From Paramecium pentaurelia (lineage: Eukaryota; Ciliophora; Oligohymenophorea; Peniculida; Parameciidae), in contig CAJJDO010000015.1 in NCBI GenBank assembly GCA_905183005.1, positions 570,587-634,586 of the forward strand: a stretch of DNA of 64,000 bases, in the 5' to 3' direction. Of the stretch, positions 36,879-48,694 are shown in pieces. The translations under genes and the position numbers were made by a program. Position 1 is the stretch's first letter; the number at the start of each line of letters is the position of its first letter. Under the pieces are notes generated by a model, which had not been told where the DNA came from, searched no databases, and saw nothing but the letters and a program-made list of their open reading frames with translations.

Positions 36879-38314
36879 GAAATTACTTAAGATTAAAAGC
36901 AAATCTCATCCATTTATATTATGTACATAATATATGGATGATAGAATTTTAATGATATTATGCAAAAAACACAAAACAAAAACAACAAAATTGGTAACAA
37001 TAAATTAATCAAAAGTAGATATCCAATCCAATATCTATTGTTAATCTCTTCTTTAATATTCATAATTGGAAAATACTCTATCTCTGTTTTAAAATATACA
37101 TAAGGATCTATATCTCTACTTTTCTTTAAAATTCCACTTAATTCATACGAATATTATTTATTATTCTCAAATTACCAATTTACTTAAAACAAACATTTAT
37201 CATTATCATAATTAATACAAGTCAAATTTTCATTATTATCTATAATTTAACATTCTAAAATTGTTTCTTATTATTCATTTTTTATGTTTATTTTTGCATT
37301 ACTTAAATATATATTTTTAACACATTCTTTATAATCTTTTGGTAATACTGTTATTTTAGCAAAAGTGTTATTAATAACCTATGTAACATCTATCAGCATT
37401 TTAATATAATTTGTATACTTAAACTCTTACTTTATTAATGTATCATAACTGGTTAATTATGAAAAAGTTTAATCAATTTAAGTAATTGCTTCAAAGTTTA
37501 GAGTTTACTAAATTTATGATATCAAAGACATTTATCTTAATTGATAATTTGTTTTTATTAAAAATGGCAATTCATTTAATTAAATATGATTATTAGCCTA
37601 AATCATATAGTTTCCTTATATTATAATATTATTTAAATCTATTTATGATATTGATGATGGTAAAAGAATATTGTCTAAATATAATTTAAACCAACAAAAT
37701 ACAGACTATTTATCTTCAGATTTTGGGATTATTGTCTTATATTATAAAGTTTTATTCTTGATTATCATTTCAAAATTTTAGTATAAATTATAATTAAAAT
37801 TGCTATTATTATGAAATTAAGGAAGTTATCCTGTAAAAAGTACTTAATCTTTCGTATTAGTTTAAACTTTTGCTATATATATAAAAATTAAATTTAATGA
37901 TGTCGTTGAATTCAGCCAAAATTCAATTGAATTCATGCAAGTTAAAAAATGTTAATGTTAAATTTAAATAAATGATTAGCCAGTTATTTATATACTTAAA
38001 TTATACATTTTGTAATCTATGAAAATAAATAGTTCATCATTAAAAAGTGGTCGATTAAAAATAAATGTATAATTGTAAGTATTGTCTTCATATAAGGGTA
38101 ATTAATAATTATCATCTAAACAAATTCCTTAGCCTTTTTGGATGCTTATTTATTATTATCCTTCTACATCTACAAATTCAACTTACTCTTTTGTTTTACA
38201 ATCAATCCATTATAATAATCTGAATTAAAAATTATCTAATGGGAAAACTAGATCTTCAATGCCTTCAGCAATAAAGTAGATACAGAAAAATAAAAATCCT
38301 ATTGATCCTAACAT
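36728..38314 (-). CDS. Type I membrane protein with a poly-Gln cytoplasmic tail, 528 aa
   Basis: Intron-free frame of 529 codons. Start MLGSIGFLFFCIYFIAEGIE is a clear signal peptide. The long extracellular part has scattered Cys (CKTKEQ, GICLDDN, TCMNS, FCWF, KECVKN, LECQ, TCIN, KCLFQ). One hydrophobic helix near residues 450-475 (YLLLINLLLPILLFLFCVFC) is followed by a short tail containing 27 consecutive Gln encoded by TAA, between two Ser. The protein ends SNYEGRHLIKKNQNQL. Function unknown; a surface or vesicular receptor-like protein fits the topology. The repeat is the microsatellite at 36796-36878. Confidence 0.8.
36796..36878. repeat. (ATT/AAT)n microsatellite coding for poly-Gln
   Basis: 83 bp of perfect ATT trinucleotide repeat. 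On the minus strand it lies in frame with the membrane-protein gene as 27 TAA codons, all Gln in this code. A standard-code reader would call this non-coding. Confidence 0.95.
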
Positions 38315-39222
38315 TTTAATAAAATAAATTTTTATTTATTTCTATCTGATTATAAATATAGATGCCAAATTATTAATCCTAAAATTGAAATTATCATATT
38401 CATATCCTTGTAGTTGATAAAAAAATAGAATAAGTTTGATTATAAAATAATCAAGTTTTTTTGTAGATTAAATTCCTAAGTAATCATATATCTGATACCA
38501 AATTATTGTTAAAGTATATATTCACTTAAATTTCATAAGCAAAATAAAAATGATGGGTAAATACATAAAAGCAAATATAGAGCTAGTATAATACCAAATA
38601 ATTATAGTTTTGTTTTTGTTTTTTCCTTTAATATAATTTAAATTAAAATGAATTAAAATGTTTTGAGTATTTGCATCAAATTTTTTGAATAATTTTTGTT
38701 TAATTAAATAAATTACTAATTTAACTTCTAAATAAAAATTGAAAATGAATGAAAAATTGTTAAATAAATCTTAATTTAAGTTTATCAACAAACAATTTAT
38801 ACTCTAAAATTATCTCCTATTAATTATAAATTTTATGTAATTCACTTCAAATAAATCAAAAAATTTTAGTCATCTAAGAATATTAAATTTATCATACTTG
38901 ATTGTTTATTTCTAATTAGATTAAAAAATCATTAAATATTTATAGTGAAATCTATTATTATTTTATTACTAATAATCTTAAAGAATATTTTAAGTTTCTT
39001 TAAGATTAAATAGATTAAATGTGAATTATTATTAGTTTGATAACATAATATAGATAATTTAAATTAATATAGTTCGTATAAATAGGGAATTAAATTAATG
39101 TATATTGAATAATTCTGTCATTTTATGAGCCTAAATATTGAGTATCTATTTAAGAAAATAGATTTTATTTTTTGTTACATTATTTATATATAAAAATATA
39201 TTACATATTAAAATATATTAAA
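38315..39222. other. AT-rich divergent spacer
   Basis: About 900 bp between the starts of two divergent genes. No coding-like stretch or RNA gene seen; extremely AT-rich with many short A/T runs. Confidence 0.45.
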
Positions 39223-39585
39223 ATGAAAATAGATTAACAAAAACTAAATATTTTTTATGATGAGATGTGTGGAATTTGTGATAAGTTAATAAAATTACTA
39301 GTTTATTTGATAAATCCTAATATTCTATAATTATATTCTTTATAGAATGCAATATAGGATGAGAAATTAAGAAAAGAATATGATTTAGATCTTTCATCAA
39401 TTGTAGTGATAACATAAAATAAGAAACTAATAAAATCAAAAGCAATATTCTATTTACTTAAATAGACTAAATTAAAATATATAATTAAAGTGATTGAATT
39501 CATCATGCCATAGTGTTTGTCAGATTGGACCTATGATTTCATTGCAAAACATAGAGATAAAATTTGTAAGTTGAAGAGAAGATGA
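39223..39585 (+). CDS. DUF393 (YuxK-like) thiol-disulfide family protein, 120 aa
   Basis: Intron-free, 121 codons. Begins near the family's first strand with NIFYDEMCGICDKLIKLL, carrying the CxxC pair (CGIC). Later come the family features KSKAIFYLLK and the C-terminal MPQCLSDWTYDFIAKHRDK, which matches the Pro...Asp-Trp-x-Tyr-Asp-x-Ile-Ala pattern of DUF393. Members are small thioredoxin-like proteins of uncertain function in bacteria and eukaryotes. The length is typical. It converges on the cyclase gene, 36 bp between stops. Confidence 0.88.
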
Positions 39586-39621
39586 TTGAATATTATTATT
39601 AAATAATCATATATTTAAATA

Positions 39622-42600
39622 TCATTTTTCTGTTAATTCTCTATAACCTTTCCAATAATTAGGTGCTTTATTTCCATTAGAATGCAGAACTTCTAGTAGA
39701 GTATTGGAAGGTCCATCTTTATGTTCAGGTATCATAGACTAAAGAAATATAAATAACATCGATTACAAGAGTCTTAGTAAAGATAGGTAAAGCTTTCTCC
39801 CATTATCCATTAATATAATGTTAAAATCCCTGATCCCAATAATCATAGAACTCTTATTTAAACGGAGCCCGTACAAGTACTAATTCTTCATCAGTTTTAA
39901 AGAGATCAGCAATTTGAATTTAATTATTCTCAACTTTTTTAATTAATTGATTTCTTTAATATCTTTAGACAACTCTATATTTTTTGGCTTCTCTTTATGT
40001 TAATTTACTAATATCATATTTATCAATAGGTTATTTGATTCCTTTCAATAAAGATTTAATTGATAAATCAATGGTATAAATTTCTAGGAATAGAATAATT
40101 TTTACTCATTGGTTCAATGCTTCCTTTGACAGTTACGATATCAATAAGTCTTAATTACTTTTAACAAGATTCAGTTAAATATTCTCTAAATATACCACTA
40201 ATTAGTATTATTGAACCAAATTATTTAGTAGCAGCTTCTAATCTAGATGCCATATTTACATTTGGACTTAGATAAGAAGCATCAATCTTAAAAGATGAAC
40301 CTATAGCTCCTTCAATACCCCAGCCCATATGTAAACCAAAACCCATTTTTACTGAGTATTCCTTCATTCTTGCATTTAAACCAGGATGCTTTTTATATTT
40401 TTCCAATTTTTTTGAAATAGAAACTGAAGTAATAATTTTGAGGAAAGCTAAGACTGCCATATCTCCTTTTTATTTGATTAATTTTGTATCTTTCAATAAT
40501 AATTTTTAATGATTAGTTGGATCAGGATGATAATCAAATTAATCATATTTCCAAACTAAAAGAAAAGCATCTCCTATATTTTTATTTGCTGATCCACTAA
40601 AACTATTGACAGCTGAATGAACAATTTCTGCAATTTCATTAACAAATACCATGACATCTTATTATAAAACTTCAGTTGCATCAGTAAAATTTCTAATATC
40701 ACAAAATCCAAAGATTGCCATTATTTTTTTACCTGGGATCATCGGATCAACACTACCTCCCTTTTTAATATTTTCTGCTATAATTTCAGATCCTGCTTCT
40801 CCAAATCCCACTGCTAATAAAGCACCTACTTTCATAATTAAACGTTATAATATATAAGTTTCCATAGTTCTCATAATTTCCTTTTCTTTTAATTTTTTGT
40901 GATCTTAACTTTTTTCTAATTCTTCAATTACTAAATCTTCTTATTCTTCAATATTCACAGCCTCTAAGGGATTAGCTGCAATTAATTCTATTTATTTCAT
41001 CATTGTTTCTATAGGTTCAATAACTAAATCTTCAACATCTTTATTGAAAAGTAACGCACTTAACGCTAAAACTATACAAACAAAAATAGTTTAAAATATA
41101 GATAGAATTGAATTAGTCTAATTATATGATATAAGATCTGCAGCAGAATATGCTAATAGAGTTCCATTTTAAGAAGTTTAAATATAATATTGAAGATCTG
41201 TAAATCTATATTAATCTGGTGATAATGATGTATATTCAAAATAATCTGGATATTTTTAATAATTATAATTAACCCAAGTATCATTTACTATAATATTTAC
41301 TGCTTGTATTGGATAGATTTATCCTTTATGGAATTCTGCATATTATTTAATGAGGATCTCTTTTACATTCTATTAATCCTTAAATTATGATATTCTAAAA
41401 ATGCCTGAATCATAACTATTGATATTCTCTTAATATGTATCAAAATTGATCAATGGTATACTAATTAGAACTGCTAAAATGATAGTGATCACTCTCCTCA
41501 TTACTAAATCTGATAATTATTAACCAACATTTGATTCTTTTGTGTCAATCTCTCCATTCATTGAACTCTCACCTTAAGAATTAGTCTATTAACCAGATTT
41601 TCCAGGAGTTGATTTACTTGGAGATTTACTAAATTGATTATTTGATCCTTCACTTCCATCCTAACTTGAATTTGGTTTTTAGATTTGTTAATTAATTGGG
41701 ATAGAATTTCCACTCATTTGACTTTAATTTAATTGATTGCTTTTAATTTTCCCACTTTCTATTACAGATTATGGATTTTTAATTTGTAATATTTAATCCT
41801 CCTCATTAACGGCTTAAAAATAATATATAAATATTACGTTACTAATTATTTTATGATTAGGACAATTATTATTAAGATTACTATTTAATTTATTATTAGT
41901 TTTAAATTTATGATTATAATTATTAAGATTCTTAAATTATTTATTATTATTTTTATTATTATTTCATTTTTTCTTCTTGAGATATTTAAGCCTATCTTAA
42001 TAACTATCTCAAAAGTGCCTTTTATTTTTATTACTATATTTATTATCTTGCATGTTTATACAATTTAATCAATCTTACTAATCTTATAACTCTTATGACT
42101 CTTGCTGCCTTTCTTGCAACTTTAGATGCAGAACCAATTGTTTTAATTGATGCAGCATTAGTTACATCTCCAGAATACCATTCATCAGTTATCCATCCAA
42201 TATCTAAAAACATGGTTGCTGTTGATATTACATCTAACCAAAAGTAAAACTATATTTAGAATTATTATAATATACATTGCAAAAATATTCATGTTTACAA
42301 ATACATGTAAATATTATCTCTAAAGTAAAGCAAACCATACATAAAATAGTTAAAACAAAAAATGCATCATCTCCATCTTTATTTACAGTTAAGATTCTTA
42401 TATCATCCCCAAATAAAGCATAAAGGGTTACTAATGCCATTAAAATTGAAAAAGGAAGACTCTCAACAACATGAGAAATTTTAGTCGTAATGCTTGTATT
42501 TAAGGCTCTAGGTAATATAACTGATTGTCTGGCCTTTATTCTACTATTCATTCTTCTTATCGTTTTTTTAGACACTAGAATCATATTTTAAAATCACTTA

Positions 42601-43036
42601 CTAAATTGTCTTTGTTGTCCTGATTTATTTTGACTTGATCTACCATCTAAATCAGATTCCATATTTTATGAACTCATTTATCTATTCTTTTTCTAAGAAA
42701 TTTCATCAATTTCATCATTCTCTTAATCTTAACTACTTAATTTCTTTTGAACTATAGGTAAACATAAAGGCTTGTCTGTAAACTACAAATATTGAATTAT
42801 AATACCAATTAAGCTGTATTCCCTCTTTATAGCTCTGAATTTATAGGTTAATCTACAACTTGTTATTCAATTGGTTCCTAATAAAATTGCAAATGTACTT
42901 GCTTAACCTCAGCTAACTATTTATTAAAATTATCAACAACTTGAAGTGGAAGAAAGTTTTATTCTGTATCTCGAACAATTAAGTTGTTATTAACAATATT
43001 TGTATACCTTTCAGACATTCGATCAGAATCCATCAT
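39622..43036 (-). CDS. Voltage-sensor-like domain fused to class III nucleotide cyclase, 1,087 aa
   Basis: Six introns (39739-39766, 40084-40105, 41813-41837, 42250-42275, 42575-42601, 42783-42805) leave 1,088 codons. Residues 178-193, 208-228 and 238-255 are hydrophobic (S1-S3-like). Residues 276-300 form an S4-like helix, ARVIRVIRLVRLIKLYK, with a basic residue every third position. A Gln-rich linker follows. A second membrane pair (about 480-500 and 615-640) flanks a loop with potential N-glycosylation sites. The cyclase domain (about 730-930) keeps FCDIRNFTDATE and NIGDAFLLVW (metal Asp residues) and NVNMASRLEAAT (Asn/Arg). The tail has TPR-like HYINGQWEKALPIFTK. No channel pore signature is seen between S4 and the second pair. 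cAMP versus cGMP is undecided. Confidence 0.85.
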
Positions 43037-43353
43037 TTTATATTATAATTGAAAAACAAGATATTAACTTGATTTGAATTCATAAATCAAATCCTTTTAA
43101 TAAGAAAGTTCGTCATCATTAATACAATTATTAAACCATTATAAATTAATTTAATTAAAAAATTTAATTATTTATAATTTCATATAATTATCATATAATT
43201 ATTGAATTGAATTATAAATAATAGATATAATTATAATCTTCAATTCTATAGAAATTGGATTGAGTAAAATTAAATTAAATGATTATCATATTACAAAGAA
43301 TTAGGTTATTTATTTGATAAAGATTCTAAATATAGTATTTAAAATAAATATTC
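43037..43353. other. Spacer
   Basis: About 317 bp of AT-rich DNA with no assigned feature; holds the cyclase promoter on the minus strand. Confidence 0.4.
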
Positions 43354-45250
43354 TCAAGAAAAAACATATTTTTAATTAATCTTTGGATGAAATGTACATT
43401 ATTCTCTTTCTTTTTATATTGCTTCTTCCTCTAATTATCTTTTATTCATATTATTTTATTAAGTAATATTAAAAGGTTCTGGCTTAGTCTTTTCTAAATG
43501 ATTCTTAAAATCATATTTTAATTCATAATGAAAAAGTTCTTTTTCTCTTTCTGTTTGTTGATTAGCTTTTCTTTTTAAGTTTTCTTTATTTTAAAAGAAA
43601 TTCTCAATTCCTTTAACTTTTTAGATTAATGGTTCTTCATCTTTCTAAAATTATTTTGTTATTGGTTTAAAAGTACATTCCTTTAATTCTTAATATTACA
43701 TTTATCTAAAATAAATAATATTTTTACTTTTTTAAGTCTTGAATTTTTCTTTCTTTAAGTTCTTTTTCAATTTCCATATTTTATTTAATTAACTTTTTAT
43801 CATATTTTGATTTGACATGTTAATATTACTATGATTTTTTAGTTTAGGGATAATAACTAAAAGATTATTTAGATTCTTATTCCTAAAGTATTAATAATAA
43901 ATAAATTACTTCTTTTAATCTATTTAATTTTTCTTATCTTTCTGGATTATAGGCTAGATCATCTAGAGATCTTTTTTATGCAATAATAGAAGAAATATGA
44001 TTAATTTAAGGTTTAAAAGTGTATTATTGATAATATGCTTATTAAATTTATTCTTTTAATATTTGATTTTTTTCATAATCTTTGACTCCAAGTCGATTAA
44101 TCTTATCAGACATATTTTCTTAAATTCTTTCTTCATTACTTTCCATAATTAATTCACTTGTTTTATTAATTTAAGGTTTGAAAGTAATATCAGAATTTTT
44201 AATAAATTCTTGAATAAGTTTTTCTTTTTTTTCTCTCATAAAATCAGCCATTAAATATTAAGTTTAACAAATTTAATTAATTTATTATACTGGTTTAGTT
44301 GTTGGATTGATTTATGGATTGAAAGTACATTCATCTTTTTCTTATATTTCATTCTTTTAATTTATTTTTTTTTATAATTTAATAGCTGCATCTTCCATTA
44401 ATCTTTCAACAACAGACTTTGATGTTTATTTTTATTCTGCTATTTAGATTGATCTTTATGAAATTTTAGGTTAATATGTAACATCAGATTATTATTATAA
44501 TACCTATTATTTTAATAATAATTCATCTTATTTTTTCTTCATTACTTCATCAATTCTTTCATATAATGGTTTCATAAATTATTTTTCACCTTTTAATACA
44601 TTATTAATTTAACTAATATCTGGTTTAAAAGAAAATTATTCTGAATTAATATGATCAAATTTTAATTATTCTTTTCTTTTTTTTTATTGAATACCATCTT
44701 AATATAATCTTTCAGCTACTGGTTAATCTGTGTTTCTTCTTGATGCAATATCACTAATTATTGGTTTAAATGTACAATGTTATTCTACCAATTCATCAAT
44801 ATATTTTCTTTTTTCATTTTCCCTCTATTCTAATTAATTTCTTTTATCTTCCAATAATCTATTCCAAACTTCTTCTTTTGAATATTCTAATATCTTTTTT
44901 TATTGTTATCTAGGCATATCATAAGATTTAGGTTAACAACAAGGTCTTTTAATTTTTGGACTGTAAGTTGAATTAAATTCTTCCATCAATTTATTCAAAT
45001 AAGTTTTCTATTATTCACCCTCCTCATATTACTCTTCATGAGGTTCAGAAATATATTATTCTCTATGATCAGATTAACTTCTTTGAATTCTCATCATATA
45101 TTCATGATTAAATTCTTTATTCTTTTCTAATTATTACTATAGTTTTTAGGCAGTTAATTCAAGTGTTTAACTTTACATTTTAGACTCCTTTTTACTGCTA
45201 CTTAAAATCAAATCATCCCAATATTGTGGAGATTATTATTCAATCATCAT
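43354..45250 (-). CDS. Charged helical protein with repeated T-F-K-P-x-I motifs, 615 aa
   Basis: Two introns (43706-43727, 43883-43909) leave 616 codons. The protein is very rich in Gln, Lys and Glu, mostly helical. About every 45-75 residues a short motif recurs: CTFKPIISDIAS, FSFKPDISQIN, VTYQPKISQRS, CTFNPQINPTT, ITFKPQINKTS, YTFKPQINHIS, CTFKPITKQF, and CTFHPKINQK at the end. Such F-x-P-x-I spaced repeats occur in cytoskeletal coiled-coil proteins of ciliates and flagellates; no specific family is claimed. The 27-nt intron is a multiple of three. Its start lies 29 bp from the start of the divergent neighbour. A similar motif appears in the gene at 48695. Confidence 0.72.
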
Positions 45251-45279
45251 AACGAATTTTGAATTAAATAAATAAAATA

Positions 45280-45941
45280 ATGCAACCTGATTTAGAACAT
45301 AAAGGGTTTCTTAAGAAAATGGAAAAATAAATCAATAATAAATAAAAATTAGTACCAGTCTTTGCTAAAAACCCATTTAAACCTGCAGCTCGTTTAATGT
45401 ATGGTTCTAAGAGATATACCAATGTTATAAAATTCAATAGTTGTTAAAAATATGATAATTTGATTGACAAACATATTGATTCTTAAGCTCGAAATAAAAA
45501 TAAATTGTTATAATATGAAATCAAAAATCCTCATTAGGATGCAATTAAAAAGATTCTCTAAAAGTTAGAATAGAGAACATTTAAAAAGTATAGCAAAATT
45601 ATTATTAAAGCTAGGATTATGAAACTGGATTATTTACAGAAATTATACAAAATAGAAGATTTAAAAATCTAATCTTAACTGAATAATAGACTATTGATTA
45701 ATCTACTATTGATTATAGTAAATGTTCTTTTAAATTACCTCGATTAAATCAATCTTATGATTTAGTAAAGTGTCATAATGAATCTAGTGATAGTAAAATC
45801 TCATAATTGTTGAATACTTGTCATGAAGAAAAATCCACATTATCTAATATAGATTCAATATTAATTAACAATCATAAAAAATAAAGGAGACATCTAGGAG
45901 CATTAAAATAATATGTAAATATTTTAAGTCTTGATATTTGA
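45280..45941 (+). CDS. Unknown protein, 212 aa
   Basis: One 23-nt intron (45588-45610) leaves 213 codons from ATG 45280. Basic start MQPDLEHKGFLKKMEKQINN with FAKNPFKPAARLMYG, then a helical, Ser/Asn-rich body (CHNESSDSKISQLLNTCHEE) and KKQRRHLGALKQY near the end. No domain recognised. Divergent from the F-K-P repeat gene and followed 22 bp later by the SHIPPO gene. Confidence 0.65.
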
Positions 45942-45963
45942 TTATTATTATATTATATTATAA

Positions 45964-47391
45964 ATGATTCACGGTCCCAATTCCCCATTCTCAGGAGCAT
46001 TTACTATTGGTAAACGATATGAATGTATAATCTATATCTATTCCTTAGCTGCCATATACTAAACTAATCCATACCCAGGGTAATGTATGCTATTCACATA
46101 GTCCAAATCACTACTCTATTAATCCAATTGATAAACCCATTGGATTCAGATTCTCTAAATCAAATAGAAAACCCTTATATTAACCTAGTAAAGCACCAGA
46201 TCCAGGAGCATATGATCTTAAATATTAAGTATTCAATAATATAACTTAATTAGACAATTTCCTAAAATGCCCCTAATGCTATTTTTGCAACTGCAAAAGA
46301 TCACTAATAAAGAGGATTAGAAATTGGTCCTGGATCATATAATTGGACAGATTAAAAAAAGGCTCCAGCATTTACCTTTCAAAGCAAATTCGATTCTATC
46401 GGTAATCAGATACTGTAAAACCCTGGTCCAGGAACTTATGACATTAAGCATTATCATACTCATTAACCTTAAAATAAGGGATTGACAACAAGCAAGAGAG
46501 TTAATCATTTAACATAAAGTACTCCAGGGCCAGGATAATATGATGTTGAAATACCTTCATTTTCAACTAACATTAAGTATATTATGATATCTAACAGATT
46601 CCCTAAATCATAAAGAAGTTTTGAATTAAGTCAAATTGGACCTGGTCCAGGAGCATTTGATTTGAGTTTGCCAAAACAATAAGGGATAACATTTGGAGTT
46701 AAAGGAAATCAACACATTGAAAAGTCTAATGTTCCAGGTCCTGGTAGTTACAAATTAAAATCATTTGTTGAATATGATGAAAGAGATTTAAAATAAAACA
46801 AAATAAAAGGAGTCAAGTATAAATAATTCAGTTAAAATTAGAATTGGTACTTCACAAAGAAGTAGTCAAAATTTACTAAAGTTTGGTCCATCTCCATTAG
46901 ATTATGATGTTTAAAAATATAAACATCCTACTAGACATGCTAGGTAAAAAAAGAGGATTCATATACTCTTAGTTTTGGAAGTGCAGTCAGATAATCAATA
47001 ATTCCAAATTAATAAACCCCTGGTCCTGGATAATATATGGTTGATTCAAAACTTAGCAGAAATGGCCCTGTAATTTCAAAAGCATCTAAGGATTTCAGTT
47101 CTTTAGATAATACTCCTGTAAAATCTAAAATTAATAATAAAGGGTCCTGGAAAGTACAATCCTAACATATCAATTTCATCTAATAAGGGACCAAGCTATC
47201 ATATAGCTGGCAAATATGACAAACCATAAGAAAAAAGTTTAGTTGGACCTGGAAGATATAATATTTCAAGAAATATTAATGATGGTCCCAAATATACATT
47301 TCCAACCTTAGAAAAAAGTATGGATAACAAATCTTTAGATGTTAATTAGTAATTTGCTTTAAATTTATCATACTAGATCACATTGCTATGA
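45964..47391 (+). CDS. SHIPPO/ODF3-like (CIMAP) repeat protein, 418 aa
   Basis: Seven introns (46025-46048, 46080-46101, 46229-46253, 46577-46597, 46817-46841, 46944-46972, 47118-47142); those of 24 and 21 nt are multiples of three and supported mainly by context. Splicing yields a series of Pro-Gly-Pro repeats: NPYPGPNHYS, APDPGAYDLK, IGPGSYNWT, NPGPGTYDIK, TPGPGQYDVE, GPGPGAFDLS, VPGPGSYKLK, TPGPGQYMV, GPGKYNP, GPGRYNIS. These are the SHIPPO repeats of ODF3/CIMAP proteins, microtubule-inner or sperm-tail components. Repeat number fits the family. Confidence in family is high; exact splicing less so. Confidence 0.88.
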
Positions 47392-47474
47392 GATTTAGTA
47401 AACTATTGGGTATATACCTCCATATAACTTACATAATTGAATAAAATCAAAACGGATTAATTTATTATAAAATT

Positions 47475-48130
47475 ATGAAAATTATTGTCTTAATATTCTT
47501 GTTAGGTGCCTTTGCTTCAAACATCAGACATAAAAAGGAGAGGTTTTTTATTATTCTTATCATTTAGACATATTGATTCATAGACTTTATCACACCAATA
47601 ATAAAACACAAAAGGTATTGAACAATAAATACATATATTTAGAATTATTATAAGTCACTGATATAGACAACGAATCTTAGACATTAGTTGAGGAAACACT
47701 CAATCAACAATAAAATCTAGAAGAACCCAAACCATTATATAATAATGATGGTAGATCACCTGATATGGGAATGAATTAAATAGATAATAACGATGCCCCT
47801 GAAGCTCCAATGATGGCAGATAATGTTTTAGATTATTCAGCTCAAGAGGAAGTGATTAAAGGTGTTTCACTTATATAAGTTGGAGAAATTGATGCATTAG
47901 CTGATATTGATACTAGTATGCCATTATTAGATGAGGATTTCAAATATGATGAATAAGCCCTTTAAGAAACTCCTTTAAACATTGATATTATTGAAGAAGT
48001 ACCACAATAATAAGATTAAGAAATTAATTAAATTGATGACTAATTATAATAAGAAGTCCAAGTAGAAGATTAATAAGATTAATTGATAAATGAGGTTTAA
48101 TTACTCTAAATTGGAGGATTCTATTATTGA
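47475..48130 (+). CDS. Secreted acidic protein, 200 aa
   Basis: Two introns (47543-47567, 47615-47642) leave 201 codons. The N-terminus MKIIVLIFLLGAFASNIRHK is a clear signal peptide, after which the protein is strongly acidic and Gln-rich (EVPQQQDQEINQIDDQ) with no Cys or second membrane helix. It would be secreted or stored in vesicles. Trichocyst matrix proteins share signal peptide and acidity, but I see none of their typical heptad core, so I do not assign it. Confidence 0.65.
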
Positions 48131-48694
48131 TTTATTCAAAAAATAAATATAATATTAAATTAAGTTATTCATAAATATTATCAATTATTAAATACAACAT
48201 TCTATTCTAAAATAAATTAAAATATCTTTAATTTTGCCAATAAATGAATAGAATTTACAAATATTTAATAAAATAGTTAAAGTGGTATACATTCAAAATT
48301 AAATTTATTTTTTATCTTAAATGATAGAATTATAAATAAATTGAAATATCAAATATAGATCTATATATATATGTATTATTTAAATCCAAAATCAACATAA
48401 CATTAGAATTAAAATTTTTTAATATTATCCCTAGAGATTAATAAAATGATAAATAAATTTAAATCATAAGGCTGGTGAAGAATATTTGATAAAAACTTTA
48501 AAATTTGAGTACATCCTTTTTATTTATATAACTAAAATTAATAACTATAATTCTATTTTATAATGATAGTTATGGCATTGTAAAAGATCATAAGATCTGT
48601 CTATATTAATCTAAAAGAATTAATATATTTTAATTTTGTTCAGAATATATTGTGAACTCTAATATATATAATAAATAAATTAACTGCAAATCAA
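48131..48694. other. AT-rich spacer
   Basis: About 560 bp between same-strand genes; no feature recognised. Confidence 0.45.

Noticed and set aside
41838..42249. K+ channel pore in the cyclase protein
   Set aside because: After the S4-like helix the sequence is a Gln-rich linker; no TVGYG-like filter or pore helix pair is visible.
47475..48130. Trichocyst matrix protein
   Set aside because: Signal peptide and acidity fit, but the typical heptad-rich processed core was not seen.
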